Source of the DNA: Selenomonadaceae bacterium UBA2897
GTDB lineage: Bacteria > Bacillota > Negativicutes > Selenomonadales > Selenomonadaceae
Assembly: GCA_002350105.1 (NCBI GenBank)
Contig: DEDT01000062.1
Span: 1-64,000 of the forward strand
DNA length: 64,000 bases
Reading direction: 5' to 3'
A model generated the notes under the pieces. That model worked only from the letters and a program-made list of their open reading frames with translations. It searched no databases and was not told the DNA's origin. Position 1 is the stretch's first letter, and each line of letters starts with the position of its first letter. Shown here piece after piece: positions 40,573 through 49,318 of this stretch. Position numbers and translations under genes: made by a program.

Positions 40573-41520
40573 TTATTCCTCGACAGCGGCCGCTTCGTTC
40601 TGCAGCTGCTGGAAAATCTCATGTACAGACAAAATCTTGTCAATGCGCGGCAGATATTCGCCCGTAAAGACGAGCCCAGTCTCCACGTCACCCTGTTGCG
40701 CGCGAATCAGCGACTTGATGATGCAGAAGTTATGCTGGCACTGCTTGAGGCAGTTATCGCAGGACTTCGGCGGCACGGGACCCTCCAGCACCTTCGCCGA
40801 GAACGGCGTGCGCACGGCACGGCCCGGCAGGCCCACAGGGCTGTGGATGATGACGACATCCTCCGGCTTCGACTTCAGGTAATATTCCTTCAGCGCCGGT
40901 GCCGCATTCGACTCCACGCTGGCCGCGAAACGCGACCCCATCTGTACGCCATTGGCCCCCATCTTGATGAAGTCCGTGATGTCACGGCCCGAAAGCACAC
41001 CGCCCGCTGCAATGACCGGAATCTTCACCGCCGCGCGGATATCGGGGATCAGATCGCGCACGGACGTACTGGTGCCGAGGTGGCCACCGGCCTCCTTGCC
41101 CTCGACCACGATGGCCGAAGCACCCAGCTTCTGGGAGATTTTCGCCAGCTTGACCGAAGAGACGATAGGGACAACCGGCGTACCGGTCTCGCGTCCCAGA
41201 CCGAAAATGTCGCGGGAGAACCCGGCACCAGCCACGACGAGATCAATGCCCTCATCCATGGCCGTGCGGACGGCATCCGCGAAGTTGCGCGCCGCCACCA
41301 TGATATTGACACCGATGACTCCCTTGGTCAGTGAACGTGCCAGGCGGATCTCGTAGCGGATCTCGTCCATCGGCATACCGGAGATAGCAATGAGGCCGAT
41401 GCCGCCCTCATTGGCCACCGCAGCCGCCAATCTGGCCGTGGACAGCCGGATGGCCATGCCGCCCTGAACGATTGGTACTTTTGCGATCTTCGTACCAATT
41501 TTCAGTTCTGGAAGCTTCAT
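40573..41520 (-). CDS. flavin-dependent nitronate monooxygenase/enoyl-reductase-like protein with Cys cluster
   Basis: A 315-aa TIM-barrel flavoprotein of the nitronate monooxygenase/FabK superfamily (IVQGGMAIRLSTARLAAAVANEGGIG; GKEAGGHLGT; GGVLSGRDITDFIKMGANGVQMGSRF). Unlike FabK it carries a cysteine cluster near the C-terminus (SCDNCLKQCQHNFC, about 270-283), which could hold an Fe-S centre. It sits between acpP and fabF, so it probably acts in fatty-acid metabolism, but its reaction cannot be told from sequence. A terminator lies between acpP and this gene. Confidence 0.8.
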   Translation of the reverse strand: MKLPELKIGTKIAKVPIVQGGMAIRLSTARLAAAVANEGGIGLIAISGMPMDEIRYEIRLARSLTKGVIGVNIMVAARNFADAVRTAMDEGIDLVVAGAGFSRDIFGLGRETGTPVVPIVSSVKLAKISQKLGASAIVVEGKEAGGHLGTSTSVRDLIPDIRAAVKIPVIAAGGVLSGRDITDFIKMGANGVQMGSRFAASVESNAAPALKEYYLKSKPEDVVIIHSPVGLPGRAVRTPFSAKVLEGPVPPKSCDNCLKQCQHNFCIIKSLIRAQQGDVETGLVFTGEYLPRIDKILSVHEIFQQLQNEAAAVEE

Positions 41521-41550
41521 GTTTATCCTCCTCTATCTCCTCTCTCAACA

Positions 41551-41580
41551 AAATCCCGCGAAGCAACTTCACGGGATTTG
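41551..41580 (-). terminator. internal terminator after acpP
   Basis: AAATCCCGTGAAG-TTG-CTTCGCGGGATTT followed by TGTTG on the minus strand. The weak T-run suggests partial termination, which would give more acpP than fabF/rnc transcript. Confidence 0.6.
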
Positions 41581-41603
41581 TAAAAGATAAGACGTTCTAA
41601 AAT

Positions 41604-41843
41604 TTACGCGTTCTTTTTCTGCTCGTCGATGTAGTTGACAACATCCTGCACGGTCTTGATCTTCTCGGCAGCTTCGTCCGGAATCTCGATGTTGAACTCT
41701 TCCTCGAAGGCCATGATCAGCTCGACGATGTCGAGGGAATCAGCACCGAGGTCATCGATGAAAGAAGACTCGATCGTTACCTCGTCACGCTCAACGCCCA
41801 GCTGCTCCGTGACGATATCTTTTACCTTATCCAAAGTTTCCAT
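41604..41843 (-). CDS. acpP: acyl carrier protein
   Basis: A 79-aa acidic four-helix protein carrying the growing acyl chain on phosphopantetheine attached to the serine of GADSLDIVEL (Ser36 region). Start ATG 41843 behind AAGGAGG. Confidence 0.97.
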   Translation of the reverse strand: METLDKVKDIVTEQLGVERDEVTIESSFIDDLGADSLDIVELIMAFEEEFNIEIPDEAAEKIKTVQDVVNYIDEQKKNA

Positions 41844-41892
41844 GTGAAATTTCCTCCTTAAGTGTGGTACTTACTGTACTTATATAGTTATA

Positions 41893-42636
41893 TCACATTA
41901 CCATGCCGCCGTCTACATCGACGTTCTGGCCCGTAATATAAGCCGCTAAATCCGAAGCGAGGAACAGGACCGCATTGGCCACGTCCTCAGGCTCACCGAT
42001 GCGCTGCAGGGGGATGCTCTGGAGCATGCCCTCCTTGACCTTATCCGGCAACACAGCCGTCATGTCCGTATTGATGCAGCCCGGTGCCACCGTATTCACG
42101 GTGATGCCGCGCGAGGCCAGCTCGCGTGCCGCCGACTTCGAGAAGCCCATGACACCCGCCTTGGCCGCCGCATAGTTCGTCTGACCGGCATTGCCCATGA
42201 GGCCGACGACCGAAGCCATGTTCACGATACGACCGTAACGTTTCTTCATCATGAGACGGGAGACAGCTTTCGTGCAATGGAACACGCCCTTGAGATTCGT
42301 GTTCAGCACCGCATCGAAGTCCTCTTCCTTCATGCGCATGAGCAGGCCGTCGCGCGTAATCCCCGCGTTGTTCACGAGGATATCGATGGTGCCGAAGGCC
42401 TCCGCCACCGTCTTGACCATGGCATCGACCTGTGCCGCATCGGAGACGTCGGCCTGCACGAGCATGGCCTCGCCGCCCGCCGCCTCGATCTCCGCCTTGA
42501 CGGCCTCAGCTTTCGCCGTGTTGCCGGCGTAATTGATGGCGACCTTCGCACCCTCGCTGGCCAGCTTCAAGGCAATGGCCCGGCCAATGCCCCGGGAAGC
42601 GCCGGTAACCAGCGCAACTTTTTCATCTAAAAGCAT
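41893..42636 (-). CDS. fabG: 3-oxoacyl-ACP reductase
   Basis: A 247-aa short-chain dehydrogenase. The start is ATG 42636 (AAGGAGG overlapping the fabD end), not the longer open frame. NADPH site TGASRGIGRAI, NNAG motif, and catalytic Ser-Tyr-Lys in MASVVGLMGNAGQTNYAAAKAG. Confidence 0.96.
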   Translation of the reverse strand: MLLDEKVALVTGASRGIGRAIALKLASEGAKVAINYAGNTAKAEAVKAEIEAAGGEAMLVQADVSDAAQVDAMVKTVAEAFGTIDILVNNAGITRDGLLMRMKEEDFDAVLNTNLKGVFHCTKAVSRLMMKKRYGRIVNMASVVGLMGNAGQTNYAAAKAGVMGFSKSAARELASRGITVNTVAPGCINTDMTAVLPDKVKEGMLQSIPLQRIGEPEDVANAVLFLASDLAAYITGQNVDVDGGMVM

Positions 42637-42637
42637 A

Positions 42638-43585
42638 TTAACGGACCTCCTTGAAATAGTCAAGCGTTTTCTGCAAGCTGGCCTCATCGCCGACGTTCAG
42701 GCTCTTGATAGCCTTGTCGATGCGGCGGTTGAACCCGCAGAGCGTCTTGCCCGGGCCCGCCTCGACGAAGGTATCTGCACCGAAGTCCTGCATCGTCCTG
42801 ACGCACTGGATCCACTGCACGGGATGGTCGGCCTGCGCGACGAGATTGGTCTTGATGTCGGCCGCGCTCGTCTCCAGCTTGCCCGTGTAGTTCGAGACCA
42901 CGGGAATATTCGCATCGTGGAGCGTAACCTTGTCGAGCTCGGCCGCCAGCTTTTCCGCCGCCGGCTGCATGAGCGGCGAATGGAACGGCGCCGACACGGG
43001 CAGCACGAGGGCGCGCTTGGCACCGGCCTCTTTCAATGCCGCCGCGGCAGCCTCCACGGCCGCCGTAGAGCCCGCGATGACCGTCTGGCCCGGGCAGTTG
43101 TAGTTGACGGGCAGCACCTGGCCCTTCGTCCTGGCCGCAGCTTCATCGCAGGCCTTCTGGATGGTAGCGTCATCGAGGCCGATGATGGCCGCCATGCCAC
43201 CCTCGCCGACGGGAACCGCCTCCTGCATATACTGGCCGCGCTTATGCACGAGCACCACGGCATCCTGGAATGAGAGCACGCCGGCGGCCACGAGTGCCGC
43301 ATACTCGCCAAGGCTGTGGCCGCCGGTGATATCCGGCTCTACACCCTGCTCTTTCAGCAGCGCATAGGCGATGACGCTCATCGTGAGGATGGCCGGCTGC
43401 GTGTTCGCCGTCAGCTTCAGGTCCTCTGCGGGGCCCTCGAAGCACATCTCCCTGATGGAGTAGCCCAGCGCTTCATCGGCCTCGGCAAAGAGCTTGCGGG
43501 CCGTCTCATATTTATCGTAAAAGTCCTTGCCCATGCCTACGGCCTGAGCACCCTGTCCCGGGAATACAAAGGCTAGTTTATTCAC
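42638..43585 (-). CDS. fabD: malonyl-CoA:ACP transacylase
   Basis: A 315-aa protein with a GTG start at 43585 (AAGG upstream). FVFPGQGAQ at the N-terminus and the nucleophilic serine in GGHSLGEYAAL. Transfers malonyl from CoA to ACP. Stop immediately precedes fabG. Confidence 0.96.
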   Translation of the reverse strand: MNKLAFVFPGQGAQAVGMGKDFYDKYETARKLFAEADEALGYSIREMCFEGPAEDLKLTANTQPAILTMSVIAYALLKEQGVEPDITGGHSLGEYAALVAAGVLSFQDAVVLVHKRGQYMQEAVPVGEGGMAAIIGLDDATIQKACDEAAARTKGQVLPVNYNCPGQTVIAGSTAAVEAAAAALKEAGAKRALVLPVSAPFHSPLMQPAAEKLAAELDKVTLHDANIPVVSNYTGKLETSAADIKTNLVAQADHPVQWIQCVRTMQDFGADTFVEAGPGKTLCGFNRRIDKAIKSLNVGDEASLQKTLDYFKEVR

Positions 43586-43603
43586 GTTACCTTATCCCCC
43601 TGT

Positions 43604-44551
43604 TTATTCACATTTGCTGTTGATGTTTTTGACCACATCCGGCAGGCCGTTCACGATGTCCTCGATGATGGTCTTCACCGGCTTGATATCGTTGAGCATA
43701 CCGGATATCTCACCGATCATCACGGAGCCGTTGTGCACATCGCCCTCATGGGTTGCCTTATGCAGCGAGCCCACACCGAGCTTCTCAAGCTCCTCAGGCG
43801 AAGCACCCTCGCTCTCCATCTTCAGGAACTTGCGCGTGAGCTGGTTCTGCAGCACGCGCGCCGGATGACCGAGCGTACGGCCCGTGACCACCGTGGAACG
43901 ATCCTTGGCCTTGAGCACGAAATCCTTATAGTTCGGATGCGCAATGCACTCTTCGCTCATGACGAAGCGAGAACCCATCTGGATAGCCTGCGCGCCCAGC
44001 GCGAAGGCCGCTACCATACCGCGTGAATCCGCAATACCGCCCGCACCGATGACCGGCACATCCACGGCATCGACGACCTGCGGCACGAGAGCCATCGTCG
44101 TGATCTCGCCGATATGACCGCCCGACTCCGTGCCCTCAGCGATGACCGCATCGGCACCCGAACGCACGAGGCGCTTCGCGAGAGCCACAGACGCCACGAC
44201 CGGGATAACCTTCGAGCCGATTTCCTTCAGCGCCGGCACATATTCGCCCGGATTGCCTGCGCCCGTCGTAACGACCGGCACTTTCTCGTCGAGCACGACC
44301 TGCATGACATCCTTGACGTGCGGGCTGAGAAGCATCACGTTCACGCCGAAAGGCTTATCCGTCCAGCCCTTGCACTTCTGGATTTCCTTGCGCAGCAAAT
44401 CACCCGGCATGTTGCCCGCACCGATGATGCCCAGGCCACCTGCATTCGACACTGCCGATGCCAGCTCCGCCGTACCGATCCAGGCCATGCCGCCCTGGAA
44501 AATCGGGTATTTAATATGCAGGAGCTTACAGATAGCGTTATTCTCAAACAT
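43604..44551 (-). CDS. fabK: enoyl-ACP reductase II (FMN-dependent)
   Basis: A 315-aa protein; start ATG 44551 behind AGGAGG. Performs the last reduction of each elongation cycle in place of FabI. IKYPIFQGGMAWIGTAELASAVSN, GTESGGHIGEITTMALVPQV with the conserved histidine, and IGAGGIADSRGMVAAFALGA fit FabK. Lies between plsX and fabD as in other Firmicute clusters. Confidence 0.93.
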   Translation of the reverse strand: MFENNAICKLLHIKYPIFQGGMAWIGTAELASAVSNAGGLGIIGAGNMPGDLLRKEIQKCKGWTDKPFGVNVMLLSPHVKDVMQVVLDEKVPVVTTGAGNPGEYVPALKEIGSKVIPVVASVALAKRLVRSGADAVIAEGTESGGHIGEITTMALVPQVVDAVDVPVIGAGGIADSRGMVAAFALGAQAIQMGSRFVMSEECIAHPNYKDFVLKAKDRSTVVTGRTLGHPARVLQNQLTRKFLKMESEGASPEELEKLGVGSLHKATHEGDVHNGSVMIGEISGMLNDIKPVKTIIEDIVNGLPDVVKNINSKCE

Positions 44552-44611
44552 GCAAAAATCCTCCTTCAGGCGGCGTGCCAAAACGCCTCTGATTGTTTAA
44601 CGTACGATACC

Positions 44612-45691
44612 TCACGGCTGGCTGCTTTCCTGCAGCTGCTGTGCTTTCACTGCCGCCGCTTTCGCCGCTTCTTCCTCGGCCTTGGCCAGCTGCTCCTCCT
44701 CCACGATTGTATCGTGGATATGCTCGAGCACCTTGCCATCGACATAGTCATCCGCCACGCCGATGGCGCTGCAGATCGACTTGGCCTTCGAGGAACCGTG
44801 GCTGATGATGCAGACGCCGTTGACGCCCAGGAGCGGCGCACCGCCGTACTCCGTTACATCGAGCCGCTTGCCGAGCTTGCGCAGCGTAGGCACGAGCAGC
44901 AGGGCACCGAGCTTTGCGAGCAGGCCGCCGTGTTTCAGGGCATCCTTGAGCAGTCCCATGATGGTATTCGCCAGACCCTCTGCAAATTTTAGCACAATAT
45001 TGCCGACAAATCCATCACAAATTACGACATCAAAGTCGCCCGTAGGCACATCCCTGCCTTCGGCATTGCCGCAGAAATTAATGGTATGTACATTCTTGAG
45101 CAGTTCGTGCGTCGCCTTGGCCTGCTCATTGCCCTTGGTTTCCTCTTCGCCGATGTTCAGCAAGCCCACGCGCGGGGACTTGATGCCGAAAACGTACTGT
45201 GCATAGATGGACCCCATGATGCCGCTCTGCACGAGATGTTCCGGCTTCGTATCGACATTCGCGCCAGAATCCAGGAGCAGCGTCACGCCCTTCGGCGTCG
45301 GCATCGGCGTCGCGATGGTCGGGCGCCCGATGCCCTTGATGCGCTTGAGAATGAACTGCGCTGCCGTCACGGCCGCGCCCGTACTGCCCGCCGAGAGCAC
45401 AGCATCGCAGGTGCCGTCCTTGACGAGCTGCGTAGCAACGACCACGGAGGCGTCCTTCTTCTTGCGCACGGCCTCCGCCGGATGCTCGCCCATCGCGATG
45501 ACTTCCGTCGTATGGTGGATGGTGATGCCCAGCTTTTCCCAGTCCGGCGTCTCCGCAAGGACCTCGCGAATCTGCGGCTCATCACCGACAAGCACGATCT
45601 CGCAATGATATTTGCGAGCCGCGTCCACCGAACCCCTGACTATTTCCCTAGGCGCAAAATCGCCGCCCATGGCGTCAACTGCAATCTTCAC
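44612..45691 (-). CDS. plsX: phosphate acyltransferase PlsX
   Basis: A 359-aa enzyme that converts acyl-ACP to acyl-phosphate for phospholipid synthesis. The best start is the GTG at 45691 right after the fapR stop, with AAAGGGG. N-terminal KIAVDAMGGDFAP is the family signature. The C-terminal 30 residues (EEEQLAKAEEEAAKAAAVKA) form a charged helix beyond the usual end. Confidence 0.95.
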   Translation of the reverse strand: MKIAVDAMGGDFAPREIVRGSVDAARKYHCEIVLVGDEPQIREVLAETPDWEKLGITIHHTTEVIAMGEHPAEAVRKKKDASVVVATQLVKDGTCDAVLSAGSTGAAVTAAQFILKRIKGIGRPTIATPMPTPKGVTLLLDSGANVDTKPEHLVQSGIMGSIYAQYVFGIKSPRVGLLNIGEEETKGNEQAKATHELLKNVHTINFCGNAEGRDVPTGDFDVVICDGFVGNIVLKFAEGLANTIMGLLKDALKHGGLLAKLGALLLVPTLRKLGKRLDVTEYGGAPLLGVNGVCIISHGSSKAKSICSAIGVADDYVDGKVLEHIHDTIVEEEQLAKAEEEAAKAAAVKAQQLQESSQP

Positions 45692-45693
45692 CG

Positions 45694-46263
45694 TTACATC
45701 CCCTTTGCTTCCGCCCACGAAACCATGATGAACTTCGCCCGGAAGACTTCCTGCCGGTCGTTATGGGTCTTGACCCAGACAAAATATTTATTGCCGCGCA
45801 CCTTCACGATCTCCGCCTTGGCGATGAGCTTCTCGCCCACGTGCACGGGTACCTTATACTTCACATTCGCAACGCCCGTCACCACGAGCGGCGCATCGAT
45901 GATGGCCTGTGCCAGCGAATCCGCCTGCGAGAACATGTAATGTCCCCGCGCGATCTTCGACTTTTCAAAGACCATATCGTCCGTGATGCGCAGCAGAGAG
46001 ATACCGGAATGACCGAGCTCGAGATCGATGAGCTCGCCCACGACCTCACTCTTCTGAATGGACTTGACCTTGTTCTGCGCATGCTCTGCCATCTGCCGGA
46101 TGCGTCCACGCAACTCCGGAATGCCCAGCTCCAGACGATCCAGGCGAATGGTCTGCACGCTGACGGCGAGATTGCGTGCCAGCTCCTCATCGGTCAGGAA
46201 TGGTTTCTCCCTGACCTGCTGTACGAGCAGCTGCTGCCTGACTTTTTTCTTCACCCTGGCCAT
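45694..46263 (-). CDS. fapR: FapR, malonyl-CoA-responsive repressor of lipid genes
   Basis: A 189-aa protein: N-terminal DeoR-like helix-turn-helix (FLTDEELARNLAVSVQTIRLDRLELGIPELRGR, about 22-54), linker helix, and hot-dog domain (about 75-185) that binds malonyl-CoA. First gene of the plsX-fab operon. Its usual 17-bp palindrome could not be identified by eye in the promoter. Confidence 0.94.
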   Translation of the reverse strand: MARVKKKVRQQLLVQQVREKPFLTDEELARNLAVSVQTIRLDRLELGIPELRGRIRQMAEHAQNKVKSIQKSEVVGELIDLELGHSGISLLRITDDMVFEKSKIARGHYMFSQADSLAQAIIDAPLVVTGVANVKYKVPVHVGEKLIAKAEIVKVRGNKYFVWVKTHNDRQEVFRAKFIMVSWAEAKGM

Positions 46264-46331
46264 TGCAGCACCTCCTCACTGTTCTGCGGTCAAAAATTAA
46301 GACCTGCTGCTACTAGCTCACATAATGGACT

Positions 46332-46360
46332 ATTATAGAGGCTAAGTCCTAAAAATGCAA
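46332..46360 (-). promoter_or_regulatory. promoter of the fapR-plsX-fab operon
   Basis: Minus strand TTGCAT (46360-46355), a 17-nt spacer and TATAAT (46337-46332). The spacer contains TTTTAGGACTTAGCC, possibly a degenerate FapR half-site; not convincing. Confidence 0.7.
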
Positions 46361-46385
46361 GTTTTTTCTGTATGCCCCGTGCGGG

Positions 46386-46421
46386 CAAAAAAATAAGCAG
46401 GACCAAAACGTCCTGCTTATC
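46386..46421 (-). terminator. terminator of yceD-rpmF
   Basis: ATAAGCAGGAC-GTTTTG-GTCCTGCTTAT followed by TTTTTT on the minus strand. Confidence 0.85.
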
Positions 46422-46430
46422 CTCTTTTGC

Positions 46431-46610
46431 TTACTCAGCGGCCTTGACAACCTCTTTGCCATCATAGTAGCCACATTCCGGGCATACATGATGAGGCATC
46501 TTCGGCTCGTGGCACTGCGGGCATGCTACGTAGCCCGGTGCCGTCAGTTTCCAGTTCGCGCGGCGCTGATCGCGGCGTGCCTTGGACATCTTGCGCTTTG
46601 GTACTGCCAT
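46431..46610 (-). CDS. rpmF: 50S ribosomal protein L32
   Basis: A 59-aa protein, MAVPKRKMSKARRDQRRAN at the N-terminus, with the zinc-ribbon cysteines in YVACPQCHEP and HVCPECGYYDG. Read directly on the minus strand from ATG 46610 to TAA 46431; a longer out-of-frame ORF over it is spurious. It follows yceD, the usual arrangement. Confidence 0.95.
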   Translation of the reverse strand: MAVPKRKMSKARRDQRRANWKLTAPGYVACPQCHEPKMPHHVCPECGYYDGKEVVKAAE

Positions 46611-46640
46611 GTCGGATACACCTCCTCGTCATCCATTTCT

Positions 46641-47144
46641 TCAATCATCCAATTTCAATTGCTGCAATGCTGCCAGGCGCGGATCCGGCACGAAGCGGTC
46701 ACAGCCGCAGTCGCCTTCATTCAGATCATGTCCGCACACCGGGCAAAGTCCCTTACAATCGGGTTTGCAGATATTGCTGAGCGGCTGTGCTGCGAGCAGC
46801 GTGTCGCGCACGAGCGCCGCGAGATCCAGAACATCGCCGTCAAAGGAATTGACTTCGTCCGTATCCCCGCGTCCGCGCCGAAAATCCTCGGCGAATGGAT
46901 GCTCCTGCGGCTCTGTGCAGGGCTTGCAGCAGCGGTCGCATACGAAATGCTTGACCGCATGAATCTGTCCCCCAACGCGCAGAACCGTGCCGGTGTTGAC
47001 CACCTTGCCCGTGACCCGTACCGGATCCTCGAACGCACAGTCCTGGCTCTGCACATCCAGCTCCACTGGCGAAATGGCAAAGGCAAAGGGAAGCTCCCCG
47101 CCTGCCTGCCCCAGCAGCTCAGCAATATTAACCAGCATATTCAT
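46641..47144 (-). CDS. YceD/DUF177 family protein
   Basis: A 167-aa protein. Two cysteine pairs (CDRCCKPC, and CKGLCPVCGHDLNEGDCGC near the end) and the central FAEDF...LDLAALVRDTLL match DUF177, required for 23S rRNA processing in plants and bacteria. Conserved partner of rpmF. Start could be the ATG at 47144 or 47138. Confidence 0.88.
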   Translation of the reverse strand: MNMLVNIAELLGQAGGELPFAFAISPVELDVQSQDCAFEDPVRVTGKVVNTGTVLRVGGQIHAVKHFVCDRCCKPCTEPQEHPFAEDFRRGRGDTDEVNSFDGDVLDLAALVRDTLLAAQPLSNICKPDCKGLCPVCGHDLNEGDCGCDRFVPDPRLAALQQLKLDD

Positions 47145-47241
47145 TCAGCATCAACCTCAATACATTATAGTCATGGCCCCCTGCTTTGTCAAGCAACAGA
47201 CCCTGTCACCTTCTCCGCGATGATGTGTCTCACCGCATGGC

Positions 47242-48456
47242 TCATTTGCCGAGGCGGTGATACATCTCCTGCACGGCCGCGCGCTGCACCTGCTTCAGCG
47301 GCACCTGCTGCGCGGCGGCGAGTTCACGGCAATCCTCGTACTCCGCCGAAACATTCACGAGCTCGCCCTGCCATGCGCTGACCTTGCAGCTCACGCTGCC
47401 ATAGGGCGTATCGACGCGCGCGAGGTGCCGCGCCGCCTCCAGCCTTTCCGCCACGGGCATCACGCGGATGCCGATGCTCGTCGTCTCACGGAAAATCAAC
47501 TCCGCCAGCGCCGCCCGATGCTCCGCATCTGTGAGCACGGAGAGCTGCTGCGCAGGGCGATTCTTCTTCATATAAATGGGCGTCGCCCAGACATCCAGCG
47601 CCCCCGCCGCCAACAGCTGATCGAAAAGATAGCCGTAGATCTGCGGACTCATATCGTCGATGTTGGCCTCGAGGATACAGCGCTCGCTGAGCATTGCCCC
47701 CGTGCACTCGCCTAAATAGAGCCGCAATACATTGGGTATCTCCAAATCCCAGGTACCCGCACCATAGGCGATTCTCTCCGTATGAAAGCCCTGCGGCACA
47801 CTCTCGCTGTAACGCGCCAGCGTATAGATGACCGCGGCCCCCGTCGGCGTGGTGAGTTCTTTCTCCGCCAGCTGCTGACAGGTGGGAAAATCCTTCGTGA
47901 GCTCGGCCACGGCCGGCGCGGGCACGGGCATGAGCCCGTGAGCACAGTGCACGAAACCGCGTCCGAGGTTCAGTCGCGAAGCATAGACCTGCTCGATGCC
48001 GAGATAGTCGAGGCAGATGGCCGTCCCCACGATATCGACGATGGAGTCCACGGCCCCGACCTCATGGAACGCGACTTCCTCGGGAGACTTGCCGTGCACC
48101 TTGCCCTCGGCCTCCGCAAGCTGGTTGAACACGGCGAGGGCCTGCTGCTTCACCGCCATCGCCATCGATGATTGCTCCAGCAACTCGCGGATATCACGCA
48201 ACGTGCGATGCGCGTGATGATGTTCGTGGTGATGCCCATGGTCTTCAGCCTGTTCTTTGGTCAGCTGCACATCCACGTACAACGCATGGATGCCGTTCTT
48301 CACGACTTCCTCTACCTGCAGGCTGAATTCATCCTTGACCGGCAGTTTCTGCAGTTCCTTGCGCAGGTATGCCTCCGGCACGCCCGCCTGCAGAAAGGCA
48401 CCGAGCAGCATATTGCCGCTGATGCCCGCAAAACAATCGAGATAGATGGCTTTCAT
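47242..48456 (-). CDS. larC: LarC, nickel insertion in pincer cofactor synthesis
   Basis: A 404-aa protein that inserts nickel into the pyridinium bis-thiocarboxylate pincer of lactate racemase and relatives. The start YLDCFAGISGNMLLGA is the family signature, a His stretch (HGHHHEHHHAH, about 73-83) suggests metal binding, and ILEANIDDMSPQIYGY is the C-domain hallmark. No internal frameshift of the type seen in Lactobacillus larC1/C2. Next to larB; larE and the racemase are not in the window. Confidence 0.92.
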   Translation of the reverse strand: MKAIYLDCFAGISGNMLLGAFLQAGVPEAYLRKELQKLPVKDEFSLQVEEVVKNGIHALYVDVQLTKEQAEDHGHHHEHHHAHRTLRDIRELLEQSSMAMAVKQQALAVFNQLAEAEGKVHGKSPEEVAFHEVGAVDSIVDIVGTAICLDYLGIEQVYASRLNLGRGFVHCAHGLMPVPAPAVAELTKDFPTCQQLAEKELTTPTGAAVIYTLARYSESVPQGFHTERIAYGAGTWDLEIPNVLRLYLGECTGAMLSERCILEANIDDMSPQIYGYLFDQLLAAGALDVWATPIYMKKNRPAQQLSVLTDAEHRAALAELIFRETTSIGIRVMPVAERLEAARHLARVDTPYGSVSCKVSAWQGELVNVSAEYEDCRELAAAQQVPLKQVQRAAVQEMYHRLGK

Positions 48457-48490
48457 AGTCGGCCTCCTTCATTCTTGAACGCTGCCAGCT

Positions 48491-49249
48491 TCACCGCAAA
48501 TGATTTATCTTGCTGGCCAGCACACCTGCACCGAAACCGTTGTCGATATTCACGACGGATACGCCGGCCGCACAACTGTTGAGCATGGATAAGAGCGCCG
48601 ACAGGCCGTGCAGCGAAGCCCCATAGCCGATGCTCGTGGGCACGGCAATCACGGGCTTGTTCGTAAGCCCGCCCACGACGGAGGCCAATGCTCCCTCCAT
48701 GCCCGCGACGACGACGATGACATTGGCGCGCTCGATATCCTTGATATGCGCAAATAGCCGGTGGATGCCCGCCACACCGCAATCGTAGAAGCTCCTGACC
48801 GTATTGCCCCAAAGGTAAGCCGTAAGCTCCGCCTCCCGCGCCACGGGGATATCACTCGTCCCCGCCGTCAGCACGAGGATTTCGTGCTGCGCATCGCGCT
48901 GGATGCGCGTATCGCGGTCAAGATAGATGATGCGCGCCGCTTCATCGTACTTTGCCTCGGGCATGGCCGCCCGTACATAGGCGTACTGCTCCGCACTGCA
49001 GCGCGTAGCCATGACGTTGCCCTCGCTGTGCGCGCAGAGCGACTGCATGATGCCGAGGACCTGCTCCTTCGTCTTGCTCTCGCCGTAGATGACCTCGGGG
49101 AAGCCCTGCCGGATCTCGCGGGCGTGATCCACCTCCGCGTAGCGCATATCCTCGAAGGGCGCATCGCAGATGGCCTTGACTGCCTCCTGCTCGCTCATGC
49201 TCCCCTGCTTGTATTTCGTCAGCAGTGCCCTGATTTCCCTTTCCGTCAT
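48491..49249 (-). CDS. larB: LarB, pincer cofactor carboxylase/hydrolase
   Basis: A 252-aa protein, PurE-like C-domain. It carboxylates nicotinate adenine dinucleotide in the first step of the nickel-pincer pathway. Family stretches: EVIYGESKTKEQV, VLTAGTSDIPVAREA, GMEGALASVVGGL and PTSIGYGASLHGLSALL. Confidence 0.92.
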   Translation of the reverse strand: MTEREIRALLTKYKQGSMSEQEAVKAICDAPFEDMRYAEVDHAREIRQGFPEVIYGESKTKEQVLGIMQSLCAHSEGNVMATRCSAEQYAYVRAAMPEAKYDEAARIIYLDRDTRIQRDAQHEILVLTAGTSDIPVAREAELTAYLWGNTVRSFYDCGVAGIHRLFAHIKDIERANVIVVVAGMEGALASVVGGLTNKPVIAVPTSIGYGASLHGLSALLSMLNSCAAGVSVVNIDNGFGAGVLASKINHLR

Positions 49250-49274
49250 GCGATACCCTGCCTTTCTGCTCCAG

Positions 49275-49311
49275 CTGCAAAGAAAGCCCGAGGATAAACC
49301 TCAGGCTTTCC
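49275..49311 (-). terminator. terminator of the rsmD-coaD operon
   Basis: GAAAGCCTGAGG-TTTAT-CCTCGGGCTTTC followed by TTTGC on the minus strand. Confidence 0.7.
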
Positions 49312-49318
49312 TGTATCT

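Noticed and set aside
46264..46340. FapR operator palindrome
   Set aside because: Only scattered half-sites such as CTTAG were found; no 17-bp palindrome of the known type.
46462..46644. 60-codon minus-strand ORF over rpmF
   Set aside because: The overlapping frame 46431-46610 encodes L32 with its zinc-ribbon cysteines; this one is a shadow.
47242..48456. Programmed frameshift in larC
   Set aside because: Unlike Lactobacillus larC1/larC2, the gene is one continuous frame here.
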